NCBI GenBank assembly: GCA_902805475.1
Contig: CADCSX010000006.1
Span: 2,046,001 to 2,110,000, forward strand
Length of the DNA: 64,000 nt
Direction: 5' to 3'
Source of the DNA: Entonaema liquescens
Taxonomy: Eukaryota > Ascomycota > Sordariomycetes > Xylariales > Xylariaceae
Positions 36,003-48,700 of the stretch are shown in pieces. The translations under genes were made by a program, and so were the position numbers. How positions within the stretch are numbered: position 1 is the stretch's first letter; the number at the start of each line of letters is the position of its first letter. The notes beneath the pieces are model-generated. The model worked only from the letters and a program-made list of their open reading frames with translations. It was not told the origin of the DNA and did no database searches.

Positions 36003-36753
36003 ATGTTTCAGGTAAGTTGGTTTAAATCCTCTTACTACCTTATAGGTTCGATCATCTTAAAATAACAAAATAATCTCACGCGATGGCCCCCTTTGATATA
36101 TCATCCCCTTGATATATCATCCCCTTGATATATCATCCCCTTGATATATCATCCCCTTGATATATCATCCCCTTGATATATCATCCCCTTGATATATCAT
36201 CCCCTTGATATATCATACTATTATATGTGCAGAGCCACCTAAATGTTAACCTAACATGTTTTAGCCAAATCCAGAAGATCGCCTTCATCTTCGAATGCAC
36301 CGCGCTCGTTCGGTAGTTCTCACAACCCAAGAGTACGTCATATTCTCATAGTTTTCTATCTGTTAATCAACCGCGATAGAAACTTGTTGCTAACTCACAA
36401 TCTCCTCGCCCCCGCACAGACTTGTAGAGATCCGAGCCGCTCAGCGGACCTTCGAAGGAGCTTATATGCGAACTGCTCTTTCGCAGTTCAGCTTTGCTCT
36501 AATCATACTCAAGATATTCACCTCGGAGTTCTACGCCATAGGCGCTCTATTTGCCGTTTACGGCGTAGCAGTCTTACTCTGCGCTATCTATCGTCGGTAT
36601 CAGGGTAACACGCAGTTTTTCACCGCAACCGGTAACCATGGCGAAGTAACAAACAAATTCCGCACTAGCGGCAACAGTGTCCTGCTTCTTACCTGTCTAA
36701 GTATCGGGGCTTATATAGGTTTGATGGTTCTGACCTGGCAATTAAAAGCTTGA
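36003..36753 (+). CDS. DUF202-family small membrane protein
   Basis: Three exons, 36003-36011, 36265-36332 and 36420-36753; 136 residues. The first exon codes only MFQ before a perfect GTAAGT donor. The 253-nt first intron contains the 16-bp minisatellite and ends in CTAACATGTTTTAG. The second intron joins LTTQ to ELVEIRAAQRTFEGAYMRTAL, the conserved amphipathic motif of DUF202/YidH-type proteins. Three hydrophobic segments follow (QFSFALIILKIF, YAIGALFAVYGVAVLLCAI, VLLLTCLSIGAYIGLMVL) with a loop containing RRYQGNTQFF and KFRTSGNS. Fungal DUF202 proteins are poorly characterised; location in an organelle membrane is inference. The last exon is certain; the 9-nt first exon is the best frame-consistent start but could be replaced by an undetected alternative. 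Confidence 0.8.
36095..36216 (+). repeat. 16-bp minisatellite inside an intron
   Basis: Seven exact copies of GATATATCATCCCCTT run head to tail from 36095 to 36206 and an eighth copy starts and then diverges after GATATATCAT. Each unit carries the self-complementary octamer GATATATC. The array sits in the first intron of the DUF202 gene, about 80 nt after the donor and 48 nt before the acceptor, and makes that intron unusually long for this window. Confidence 0.97.
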
Positions 36754-38355
36754 AACGGATTCCTATATCATCTACTGGCTTTTAATTATAATGTATTTTC
36801 AGGATCTACGGCGCCTCGAAAGCTGGATAGTCGCCGATGTTTTGGTTGTTTCGGTGGGAATATGCTAGACCGAGGTGCCGTACAACTGTGTAGGTAACGT
36901 CAGCTTATGCGACTGTTATAGTAGAAAACATGGTTATTTGTTGTGAATCTGATACGTCCCGGGGATGATTCCGAAGAGAGTTACCCAAGCGTTTATAGCC
37001 CAAATATGCTCCAATAATTTCCGCCTGGGTCAGGTATGTTTTAGTATGACAATCCGTCTATTTGGTGTATACATATACAAAGTCTCCTAGCTTCGCTTCT
37101 AAGCGTTTATCTACCGAGAATATTGACACTCCCAATTGAGTATAGATACATGGGCAAGTAAGAAATTAGGAAGCCAAAGAACACACTCGTACTTTTATCA
37201 CCAAGCGCTCAAAGTAAGCTAAACGTCCTAGCCTCAGAAACATTCCCCCATCTGAAAGCGGTTGTTGCATCATCCGGCTTTGGCGGACTTTTCCCAGCTA
37301 CCATATAACTAATGAAAAGGGGGGAACAACTGACGAATGGCAATACCGTTATATATTAGAGCGAGACATGCTCATCGGCACCCCGTAAAAAGCAAAGCCT
37401 TCGCCTGACTTCCAGCACCTTTTCCGACTTTGAATATCCGTGATGACAGGTAGCTTACGAGTCACGTCAGTGGGCCGAGTGAATGTTCCGGGCCGAAAGG
37501 CTTCGGGCAACATAGAAGCGGGCGGCAACCACATCGGTTACCGAATATCCACTGCCGGTAAGGCAAGGGTTAGCGGGAGCCTTATTGTGATCGCCTACCC
37601 TACCCTCCATATCCTTCTTCCTCCCAAAACGCAAAAGGTTAATCGTCTCGTCTTCTTTCGTTCTTCCAGCTTCCCGGATGAAAAAAAAAACAAAATCCTT
37701 GACCTTATGGTAATAGATCTATTCTTCTTGTATCATATTCCTACATCAATCGACACACCCCGATGGAATCGGTGAAATAGTGAGGGAACGACATGCTTGC
37801 CAGATACTCTAGTACGCTCTTCGAAAATAGCTGCGCTTTCACCCGTACGGAAAGCCGAGAATGAAATGTTGATGAGCAATGTCTTTTCTATCGGCCTGTA
37901 GATACTTGCTGCCGCCGTTTCCGTATGTCTACCTAGGGATGTTGTATATATTCCTTAGGGCCGATACTAAAACGAGTTATTCTTCGAAAAGTCCCTGTTA
38001 AAGGGCGCATTGCCGTCGACTTGGATTCATGTGGTGTATTCCCGTCGATCCCACTACGTTATAAATATGCCACATATCCTTGCGCCAGGGTGAGACGTTG
38101 ACTAGCCCCTTTCCTTTCCATCCGTACGTTTTTTTCTTTATGCTCCCGCGGTCCCTTTCCCGCTTTATCTATTCTATTACGTCTCAAAATAGGAACCATT
38201 GACTTCATACGCCAACACATAAAAGGGAATTTCAAATGGCTTAAGTTATAGGATAAATCTTACTCTAGTCCATGGCGGAATGAACTGTCGCGGTGCAGGG
38301 CATAGGGGGTTGTCAGTAGTTTGACTATCCGCGTCATGATACGAATAATTTCAAG
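36754..38355. other. Intergenic, convergent
   Basis: About 1.6 kb between the ends of the DUF202 gene (+) and the Zn2Cys6 gene (-). Only short open frames; no recognised feature. Confidence 0.5.
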
Positions 38356-39767
38356 TCATCTCTGCCTATAATAACCGTTTCCAGTGTGGGAAGGATCCTC
38401 ACCAGACGAGCCGTCAGGTCCGGGTGGATGGTCACGATTCTCATACCATCCGTCATAGTCCTCGTTGGGTCTATGGTATTGGTATTGCTGTTGCCATGCA
38501 TCATACGGTAGATGCGGTGTTGCACCAGCGGAAAGAGACCCCTGAGCGGCGAAGCTTACATCCGGGATGGCGTTGGCGGTGCTTGGTGGCTGAACCCCAT
38601 CGTATGGTCTTGTCACCGAAGAATCAAATTGACTAGATTGTGTATTATTGAACGACATCGATCGCACGCCGTGTGGATACGGGCGCCATGTATCATCCAG
38701 ATGCGTCTCAGTATTCATTCTGTTTATCCCAAGCGAGTTCGCTGGCCATGCCGATAATGACGAAGCGGTTGTGTGAGAGGGGTATTGGGAGAATCCCGTA
38801 TCGTCAGACAGGCCATTAGGAATGGTCGTCCAAGGGATACTAGTATCCCCTGATGTCGTCACGGCGCTGACCTCCGCGTCAGTATGCATCCAGCCACTCG
38901 TTCCTTGCTCATAACTAAACGATCGACCGTTAGGTGTAGTCGATGGAACTTCCTACTTGTTAGCAAATGGCTCGTGGCCGTGTATGCTCAGAGAAGAACT
39001 CGTATTACACGTACTACTAACAGAATAAGTCCTACCATCCCCGTTCTCCATCGGATGCTGTCCTATATTTGGCATCGATGGCATTGCTGTAAGTTGGTGG
39101 TAGGCCGGGTTCAAATGCCCTTCCACGATATGACTCATTGTCGCTACGGGAGATGTGGTGGGTGATGCAGGGCTAGACCCAACTGACATTCTTCTTGACC
39201 GGTGTACTGTCGTGGGTAGGGGTGCTTGTTGATTCACTGGGGAATATACGCATTCCTTCTTGAGATTGATGCAACTCTCACATCGGTTCAGGACATCTTG
39301 TATCTCGGGCTTTTTGCACCTAATCTTCCTCTTTCGACAATGTCCTATACCGAACTACACTTTAACACTCAAACAGATCTTTCCTGGAGCTAGTTGCTGC
39401 TCGGCGTGATAGCTACTTACCACATGCGACCGCTGATCGATGATAGCCGAGCCTATTCCTCCTCCTCTCGTTGGGAGGATCAAACAGGCCATTTTCGGCT
39501 TCGTTCGCCTCCTGTATTCCCAAGTTAGGAGTTGAGATAGGTATTTTCAGTGTACTTTTTCAGATAGGGGTTTCCGTTGCCCAGTTACCCTAGGCTAATT
39601 GTAGATGAAGTAAGAGAGGGGATGAAAGCGGAGACTGTGCTAGGTTAGAGGCTGATAGGGCTTACCTCTGGGGCGGAACTTGTCGGTGTTAGACGTCCAC
39701 CCATGTAGCCAGGTTGTGGCGCATCCATCTCAGAGCCCTCGTGTGAGGATGCGGACTGACGGGACAT
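38356..39767 (-). CDS. Zn(II)2Cys6 transcription factor with an in-frame TAG
   Basis: Exons 39767-39666, 39511-39421 and 39344-38356. The binuclear cluster is assembled across the second intron: VAC-GHCRKRKIRCKK...RCESCINLKKEC, i.e. C-x2-C-x6-C and C-x2-C-x6-C, preceded by an ERRRNR basic patch (~50). Behind it comes a Ser/Pro/Thr-rich region (VGSSPASPTTSPVATM) and a Tyr/Gln/Pro/Asp-rich C-terminus (WQQQYQYHRPNEDYDGWY). No fungal-specific middle homology domain is visible; the protein is short (393 codons). Anomaly: a TAG at 38953-38955 interrupts an otherwise continuous frame between FANK and EVPSTTPNGR. It is either a nonsense change (for example CAG to TAG) or lies in a 42-nt GT-AG intron (38915-38956) whose removal keeps frame. 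Start is the first ATG of exon 1 (MSRQSASS). Confidence 0.8.
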
Positions 39768-42700
39768 GATACTTATCTTGGACCTGGACAAACCGAGGAT
39801 ATGTATAGGCCTGAGTAGCTACGCACCTCTTAGATCTATCTTTGCTGATGGGATTATCGGCGGATAGTTATCATCAGCAGAACTCTCCAATTCGGAAAGT
39901 CTAAAGAGTAAGCCGCTTTCAGCAACCCTTCTCTAGATTGGGGGCGGCCGACCTCTGCACTGTGGCTTTCCACCCGCTAAGTATCTTAACGGTGGGTGGT
40001 GGATGGTAGCCTTTATCAGGTTTCGATTCGAGCTTGATAATAACTCCCTGGAGCCGCCATAAACCGAAACACGGTAACAATGGCCAGCAGAATATGGTGG
40101 AGAGGAAAGAAGGAACGGGCCAATCGAGACTGTAAGATTTCTGGTGATCTTGGAGCCAGATATGCAATCCGACCATAAAAGCAACCTAGCTCTCATCCAA
40201 GAACCGCCGTGTTAGTACTGTTTAGTAGAGTATGCAAAGCGCGCGGTAGGATAGTGCATATGGACGTGACGTCCACACCTTGTCACCTGCCTATACCCGG
40301 AGGAACTGCTCAGGTTGGAAACAAGGGCCCAACAGATATCTGGATCGGGAAGATTGGTCCTCACAACTCCAATTCTGGCACCAGAAACTCCTATACATAC
40401 AGACCAAATGGGTATCCTCGGCAGTCCCTAGAGTATCAGTTGCAACGCACAACCCAACGTACTATCACCAGGATAGAAAGGGGGCAGTTAGTTAAGCTAT
40501 AGCCAAGGACCACGGTTCCCTTTTACAGCAGCTGCGTTTAGCCCTATGGTAAGTTTGGGGAATTTTGAGAGTCTCACCGAGTTGATGGGGATTAGCGAGG
40601 ATGTGACCGGAAGGACGGATATAGCTGAACGCCACTCTTTGAAGCTAGAAGCTATGGCCGATCTTGAGCACGGCCCAAGTATTCAGAATATTCCACGACA
40701 AGGGACAGCTCGGATTTCCCAAGCCAGAAGCAAGTAGAGAGCTTTTCGTTGTTCTTCTATCGGGGCCGACGTATAATGCCAAAGGGAGGTGAGAGTCTGA
40801 GCCCGGCACCGGAAACAACTATAGAAGAAGATCTGTCTAGGACAGACACTTGACATATATCAGAGAACTATAAGCTACCGCTGAGTGGCTGCAGGATCAG
40901 ATTGATCTACGTGCAGGAGAGGGACATGATCTAAACTATAAGGTATGCAGGCGACCTCGCTACTTATTTTTCCCGTGGCAAGAGAGCATGAAGAGTTGCC
41001 GGGGCTAAAATTGATGACGAGAGCAGGAAAAGAAAAAAAAGATAATCTAATACGTCTATGTTGACCCACGCCCGATAGAAAAAAGGAACACCGTACTCTA
41101 GCTGAGATACTGGCAAAAGACGGCACTATCTGGAACTTGGAGCTGCCAATCCCTATTATCCTTTCGCCTCGACGTCAAATATGAGGCGAATACTATCTAT
41201 CAGAATCCACTAGTTGACTTTCTCTACTTCAGCCTTCGACATTTGATCAGGTAACCCTGTATCAAAGGGGATTAACCGACTTGCTATGCGCCATAAGTGC
41301 CTCCGACGAGCATATATTGCTATTCGTATGATGTAAGTACTATTTGAATTATACGATTATTCCCATAATAGCCAATTAGTACTTTTCATAGGCTGTAGTT
41401 CTAAAGTTAAGGGGGGAGTGTAATGCAGGTGTAAAATGCACCAGGGCGTTAAAGAACGGATACGCTGTGCGCCGAGAGAGCTATGCTTCAGTTGGTCTGA
41501 AAGGTAGACATCTTATACGCTAGATGTATATGGATTGAGCGAAGCGCAGATCTCTAATGAGAAGAGTTATGAGCTATTCGAGCGGCAACGTCGTCACTGA
41601 AGCGGTTCAACCAATTTTCTGGGACTATGCAAACGGTAGTCTGTGACGGGGGGTAACAGGGATTACCGGGAGTAGCCAGTTCTCTCCGGATCTAAATCTA
41701 TGATGATCCTAGGGTGCTTGTCAGCTCTTTTTTCTTCTTTTCTCCCCTTCCTAGATAGCATCTACAGTATTCTCGTCTAGAGCTAAAGGGCTAGACATGT
41801 TAGGTTCAACTACGAAGTTTTACATAGGTGCTTGCTTGCTTGTCCTGTACCTCTTCTGCAGTAATCCTTGCCCCCGGCACTAGAATGGCAGCAAATAACG
41901 AATGAAACGATAGCCTGAAAGCAGTGACACCCTCTTCTTTGCATAAGAGCCAATGCCATCACCCCGAACTACGATGCGGTTACCAACTCTGCCTTAGTCG
42001 CTAATATGAAATGAAGGCCGTTAGCCTTGAGTAAATGCAGGGAGACAGGTTGGTAGGGCCGATCTGGATCAAATAAGCCAGACCGTTAGGGCTGACTCGG
42101 ACGTACAAAATCCTTTTTTGCAACGGCGGCTATAGACTACGGCCATATGGTATGGGTTCTAGCGGTTTTTTTTTCCTCCTAATTTTCCTCACTCATAAAT
42201 TCGTCTTGTTTATATGTTCAAGGTTGTATATACGCCCGGGTTTTTTATGTCGCATCAAATGCTGCTAGAAATTAAGCTCACGATGACGTTACCCCTGAAA
42301 ATCATGGGGTAGTATCTTAGGCGTGCCGGAATGACATCGCAGTTTGATCAGAACATGTTAAGATGAGCGTGACGATACCAATAGAGTTGTCTCATTGGTA
42401 AGAATCCTCTATTCCTATGAGAGGCGTTAAAAGGCATGTTCAACGACCTAATCTAATCTACGCCTTGATGCGATCGTAGACACAGAAATATTGCTTTTAT
42501 GTAAAAATCAGGTTAATGCTAGCTCTTATTAATTCCAGTAGCCCGGTAAAATGGCTGGTGAAGATTTGGGGAAGCAAGGGGAGATCAGGATCTTAGTCTT
42601 TCTGGGAATGCAACGCTACGAATTACAACAGCACAGTACATTGATATTACATCAAGTCCAGATGCACATAGGTCCAATCTATTTACTTCCCTCCCTTATT

Positions 42701-45700
42701 GTTAACCTCTTTTCGATGCGTTGCAGAAATCGCCTCAGAGATTTTCTCATTCCCTTTCATATGATCCGCGGCCAGACTACCTAAACCAAAGTGCGGCTTA
42801 AATTGCAGATTGTAGAGCGCCTCTTCATACCGGTGAAATATCCTTTGCCTAGGTTCATACTAACCTATTTGCCGAAGGCTAACATTATTTTCCAAAGAAC
42901 CAGTAGGAATAAGCCTTTCAGCCGAACAAGATAGGATGAACCTACTTCCTTTACGGAAGATATGTTTTATTCATGCTTTAGACCAGTATTGCACCTTTAT
43001 GGGTGACCGTTGATCAGAAATGATGTACGACTAGGATCGGGACACTTACATACGTCGTTAGGTCTATGGCTTTTGTGATAGCCTCCGTATTCCTACGGCT
43101 AGATGAACCAAGACACACTATTGACTGGCGCTCATTTATTAAGTTGTTTCCAAGCCCGCGGCTTTAAGTAAATCAAACTTAATCTGAAAGCTGGGAAAGC
43201 CTATGAGGAGTCGTTTTCTCTTGCCATGATATCGGGGACTTGGAATACCGGCAGGGGTCGTCGCCAAGGGTCAAGGTGGTGGAGCTGCAATACCACCATT
43301 TATTTCCACCATGTACTTTTTCCCTCACGACATCTTCAATCTCTGTTCTCTGAGGTGGCTTGGTTGGATGCTCGTTATAACGTCTTAGAGCTTAGGCCGA
43401 TATACCTAAACAGTTACCTTCAAATTGTCAACTGAGGTGGCATTGCATATGTGATGTGAGAGTAGAGAATCGCTTCGTGTAGCTAGGCAGGATAGAATAA
43501 TCGGGTTTCAAGCTGGGTAGGATCTAGTCTAGGAGCGGGCCGCATTCTATGCCTGAGGTTTACCTTTGCTGTCGGTTGGATACCCAGCTGGTGATAGGTT
43601 AGGTAGATAGACGCAGCTGACCTCGGACTACATATGATATGCATTCTTATGAGGTGCATAGGACTACATTAGGAAGTCTGAATTCGCGCTTCAAAAGACG
43701 AAGATCAATCCCCGGCATACACCCCCTAATGCAATGCGCAAGGGTTGACTGTCCACTAATCGCGAGTTGCAAGGGGCCGTTCTCACGCCATCCGCACAGT
43801 CCACAGATTATCTTTTTAGTCTTTTTTTTTTTTTCCTTTTTTCTTTTTCTTTTACAATCTCCTATTGTTGGATTCGCTAAAAGGTTCAGTATTCACTTTA
43901 CTCGGGGCATCTGATTGTGATTCCTCATGTTTCATTACCAGGAACGCCAACCACAACCCCGGTTGTCTACTTCTTATCATATTCGAGTAGCGCCAGAGGT
44001 GCAGTGCATTTTTAGCCTCAGGTCATCACCTTCTCCATTTATATATGAGTCTGTCCCTCTGAGTGGTTGAAGGTACCCAACGGGGCGACTCAACTGATCA
44101 CATGCCCGCCTACTCGGGTCCGTACCTAACCTACACCATGCATTACGAATCCGGAAATCTTGATACATGAGAAAGGCGCCTAGAATTTCTTGACTCAACC
44201 GAGGCCGGTGGGAGTTTCGAGAGACTATTCATGTCAGCAATAATCGTGACTCGACCTATGAGTTTGACTAATCGCACATTCGATTACTGTTCTTCTGTTT
44301 GATCTCCTTTTAGCCAGAATATCACAAGAGCTCGATTCCTCTTGGGCTCATATATCTGCTACCCCTAACATTCGGAAAATCGGTGAGCGGCCCGGCATTA
44401 GCCTTTCTTATGCGCTCATTACGCAGGAAGAATGCCTCTTCAATATCGTTGTCTCGCTTCTTTGGCCAGTTACGGTCGGCGGATTAGACAAGAGACATAA
44501 TATAGTATTGCTCCCAGTAGAGGATAGATTATGCATAACCTCAGCGCCTGAGGTCTTTGCTGGGATTAAGGGAGAATCTCCCCATATTAGAGCTCTTTAG
44601 TAAAAATTAAGGCTGATTGCACCAATAGAGGCCGATATATCGCGGACCTCGGTGGTATTACGAAAGTGGCGTTGACGAGAACGCATTGACTATTTCGCTG
44701 CTTCGTTTTACACGTTCACATCTCCCAAAGTAACTCCGCTCTTCTCGACATGGTTATATTGTAGCAGAAATCTTATTAGTACGGCTAACATGCTTACAAA
44801 TTGGAGGTGAAGTGGTAAACCTGATGTTCTGCGTCACACAAGGCGGCGGAGTTGTCAGGATTTTACTCTGAGAGGCGTGCCGAGTGGAAAATGTTGCATT
44901 CCACTTCCTTGTCTGCGGCAAGACTTGCGAATCTTTAGACCCGCTACATAGGTATCCTTCAAGTGGACCAAGGTGGCAGATGCTCTTTGAAACCTGCGAA
45001 TAGGACCATATCGAACGAATCGCAAGTCACGAACAGGATTACCAAACAGAGCGGAGTGCATCCCCGAATAATACAGTACGAATTCACCGGACTACTTCCA
45101 GTAAATATCTATCTCTATCGGTGAGACTCTTAAGTTGTGGAACGCTTAGATCGAGGTCGATTCAGCTTATGTGACTAGTCAACATGTTGGATTCTTTGGA
45201 GATATACCACGAGCCTCTGAGACCTACGCGGCTCCGATGGCCACGTGTAGATCGGTGATGCTTTACACTCCCGACACGGCTTTTGTCTCTACCAAGCGCG
45301 TAGGATCGATACGATATGATGAGTGTATTCTCGGTGCCTATTTCATTGCGTTGTAGCTAAGCTAAATATTTACCTAACGTACCTAAGCCACGAAAAGCTC
45401 TCGTCTTCACGCACCGCGTTTTTCATAAGCATTCTCCAACATCAGATCATCAAGGCGATCTTCGGGATTCCTAATCAGTAGCGGAAGGCGAGATCCCAAC
45501 ACACCCCACCACTCCGCATGGCTGAGGATGCCAGTGGCTTTCCCTAGTCATACTTTTTCCCCCGCTAGACGCATCTCACGGTCTGAACAAAGACATGGCG
45601 CTTGAAAGTCTCACTCATTTTTGTTATTTCACCTTCTAAGATTAACAGCATGCGGGTAATCTAGTTCTAGGATCTATCTTGTTTGTGACAACTATTGGCA

Positions 45701-48700
45701 GAAGCATATCTAGTATACCCCTGTCTGCTCTATTCATGATCAGAAAAAAAAGAAATAGGAGACCCACGTCGAAGACGTGAATATTATAATTTATGAGCTT
45801 CTTGTTAGATTAGCAATATTGTTCTTTTCAATTTGCTCTAGTCAACTCGAAACATAAAATAGGTTATGCATCACTTTCTACGATCTTATATTCTAATTCG
45901 CATATTGCCAACGCTGGCACTGGTAGGACTTGTTACTTTGCACAGACTTAAATAGGCTATAACGTAGTTGAAAAGTAAGCCTTAACTTAAGAAATTCAAT
46001 ATTTGCCAAGGAATGCGAATCTTTGGAAGTTTTATGTTCTAGCTCTGGATTATGCTGGGTAGCCACTGCTCGATGCTCATCTTCATTAGGGGCCGTGGTT
46101 GGATAGAGTTAGAGCTGGGGGGGCCAGTTTGTAATATGATGGCGACTTGATTATAGGACTGGTCGATATACCTACTAAGGATAGGGGGAATCATGCCCTC
46201 CTTATATAGACCTGATATCTAACTATCACCCCGAGGGGTACCCCTATCGTTCTTCGACACTCTAAGCACGCTCCTACGAAGGAATTACCAGGCTTGAGAC
46301 TACTAGAAGGTATGTCAGATCAAAACGAGCCTAATCTTGCATACGATAAAGCCACATCACATATCGGGTGCAGATGAGATCCACTATGAGTCGTTGTGTC
46401 AAAAATAACCCCTCTAGCAACCACTTGAGGGGGGCACGTATATACCTAAGTACTGAGGTATAAAGCATCATCAATATTACTATGAGCTCTTTAATTCCAA
46501 TTGCCATATGGTTCATTAAAGTGTGAATGCAATCATACCCTAGCCAACTATCGCTCCCTGAGAGTCCGATAATAGAGTTTGGGTACCTACCTACCTAGGT
46601 AGACATAGAGAAGCCACCATACAAGAGGATGCGAGATGCATATGGTGATATAATCTGGCACGAATCTTAGGCTGACTATAATATCAGTTAGTGTATAAGT
46701 CAGGCATCTCAATGGAAGTGGGGGCATTGGAATAGGTAGATGTGAGAAGGTATAGGAACCGACATTCTCTCAGTCGTGAGTAGGACTAAAATGAGGTGGG
46801 CACCTTGTGTAGAAAGCGTTTTGCAAGTTTATTTTTAATTCTAGTCGATCCCTCATAACAGGTACCTGCCTACCTAATCACGCTTATTGATACGTAGTTA
46901 AGATATGCAATAACTTAATGAGAGTTTATTCTTGGCTACGTCGTCTATGCCGGAGAAGGGAGCCTTCCTATCGCATAGGTACATACGGGCGGAACAAGAG
47001 AATAAGAACAGCCTCAAGTACATAAGTATAACTAACGGTAGATCCATTAACTCATGCCTCTCATAGGCCGATGGGAGCTGGTTCATTTGAAAACTTATGT
47101 GAACCTACACCGTAATGTTGACCCCTTTTTGGTACCCCTATCTACTAATACTCTACACCGAAAAAAGGGGCTGCTGGTCTATAACCACGTCGTACGAAAA
47201 GTGTAAGCAATTCTCACTAGGAATGTATGTAGAAGTCTTACTGAAAAGGCATAAATGAATATAGTGAGGATTCAAGGAAGTCGAAGCTGTTAGAATAACC
47301 CAGACACCTACCTTAGGTACCTGAGGTAGGTCATATCCTAGCATTGGAGCGAGTTTTCTAACCCCCTATACTCGCATTTATTCTCTTCTAAAGTTTTCTC
47401 CGAAAGCAAGGCGGATCTAATACCCAATATTAGAAGTCAACAGCGCGAGCATGGCGCAAGTGACAGGCTTGGATAATACCGAGTCATTACTACTAGGTAA
47501 AGATGCATTCCCGCCAACCCTCGATAGATCCTATCCCGGCATAGATTGAATTTTTACCGTGTACTTACCCTGAATGACTTTGAACTCCATTGAGATAGTT
47601 ACTATGCGGGTGCATGATCCTAAGCTACCATGATGTTCCCCTTAATCAAAAATCCTAACTTGCCTCCGCTGTTGAGTAGTAGATAATCTAGACTCATTGG
47701 CAAGAGTCACTTGGTGGATGGTGACTAGCGGCTCCTTCGCGATATTCCGACCCAAGGGAAACAGTTTTCAAATTCAAGGTGCATATCCCATAGCCAACTG
47801 TTGTGATATATTGATCGCCCCATTTTTAGTATGGCGTGTGACCTTCTTGACTCTGAATAGGTCGTCTTTAGATTTTTAAGCTCAGTCCCCTTCATCCGTG
47901 CTACGTGGCTGCAACATTATGCGAGACGGTCGATGTTCTAGATAATACACGTCTGGATTCAGTAGCAGGGCTGTTAATCGTGGTTCACGATGCGGCTATG
48001 TTTCTTTAGTGGTTGAACCAGGTATCAGTGAGGCTTCCCCCTCCAACTGGATACACCAAGCCCCTAAATAAGAAAGCATAACCGCGACTGGCAGGATGAA
48101 AAAAGCTATCCAAGACTAAAATGGTATAGAGCTATGTTCATAGACCCATGAAAGGAAATTTTGTGTTCGAACACGCCTTAAGCGGATGCTTGACAACGGG
48201 ACAACTACCGTGTCTACCAGGCCTGTTCTTGGTATGGTACTACCACAGCTTATTATAATACGGTTACTCCCAATATTACGACATGTCCTGCATTCTGGGT
48301 CCAGTCTTATTCGAACTAAAATGAGGGGTGTCGTCATCTGATTACTGTACTTTTGAACATCAAGGCAGCTCATACGAAGATATCACCTCCGGTGACCCGG
48401 CCGCTGTTATACAAAGTAGTACTATAAGGCTAACCTCTTAAAAATATAGCATCGTAATATAGAACTAGAAGCAACTTGCCGTATTTAAAATTATCGGGTT
48501 AAGATATTGCCAATCGTGAATTGTGCCGTCGCGGATGTTGTTGGGGTAAGTTGAAAAATTCACTGAGGCGCAGCTTACCAGCCATAGAGAATAGAGTATA
48601 AAGCGAGAGACATCGGGGAAATACAGTGGAAGTATGTGAGATATTCTAACATTCGGCAAATTAAACGCTTGAAAGGAATGTGCATGCAATATACATAACC

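Noticed and set aside
36095..36216. CRISPR-like array
   Set aside because: Units are contiguous 16-mers without spacers, in a eukaryotic intron; it is a minisatellite.
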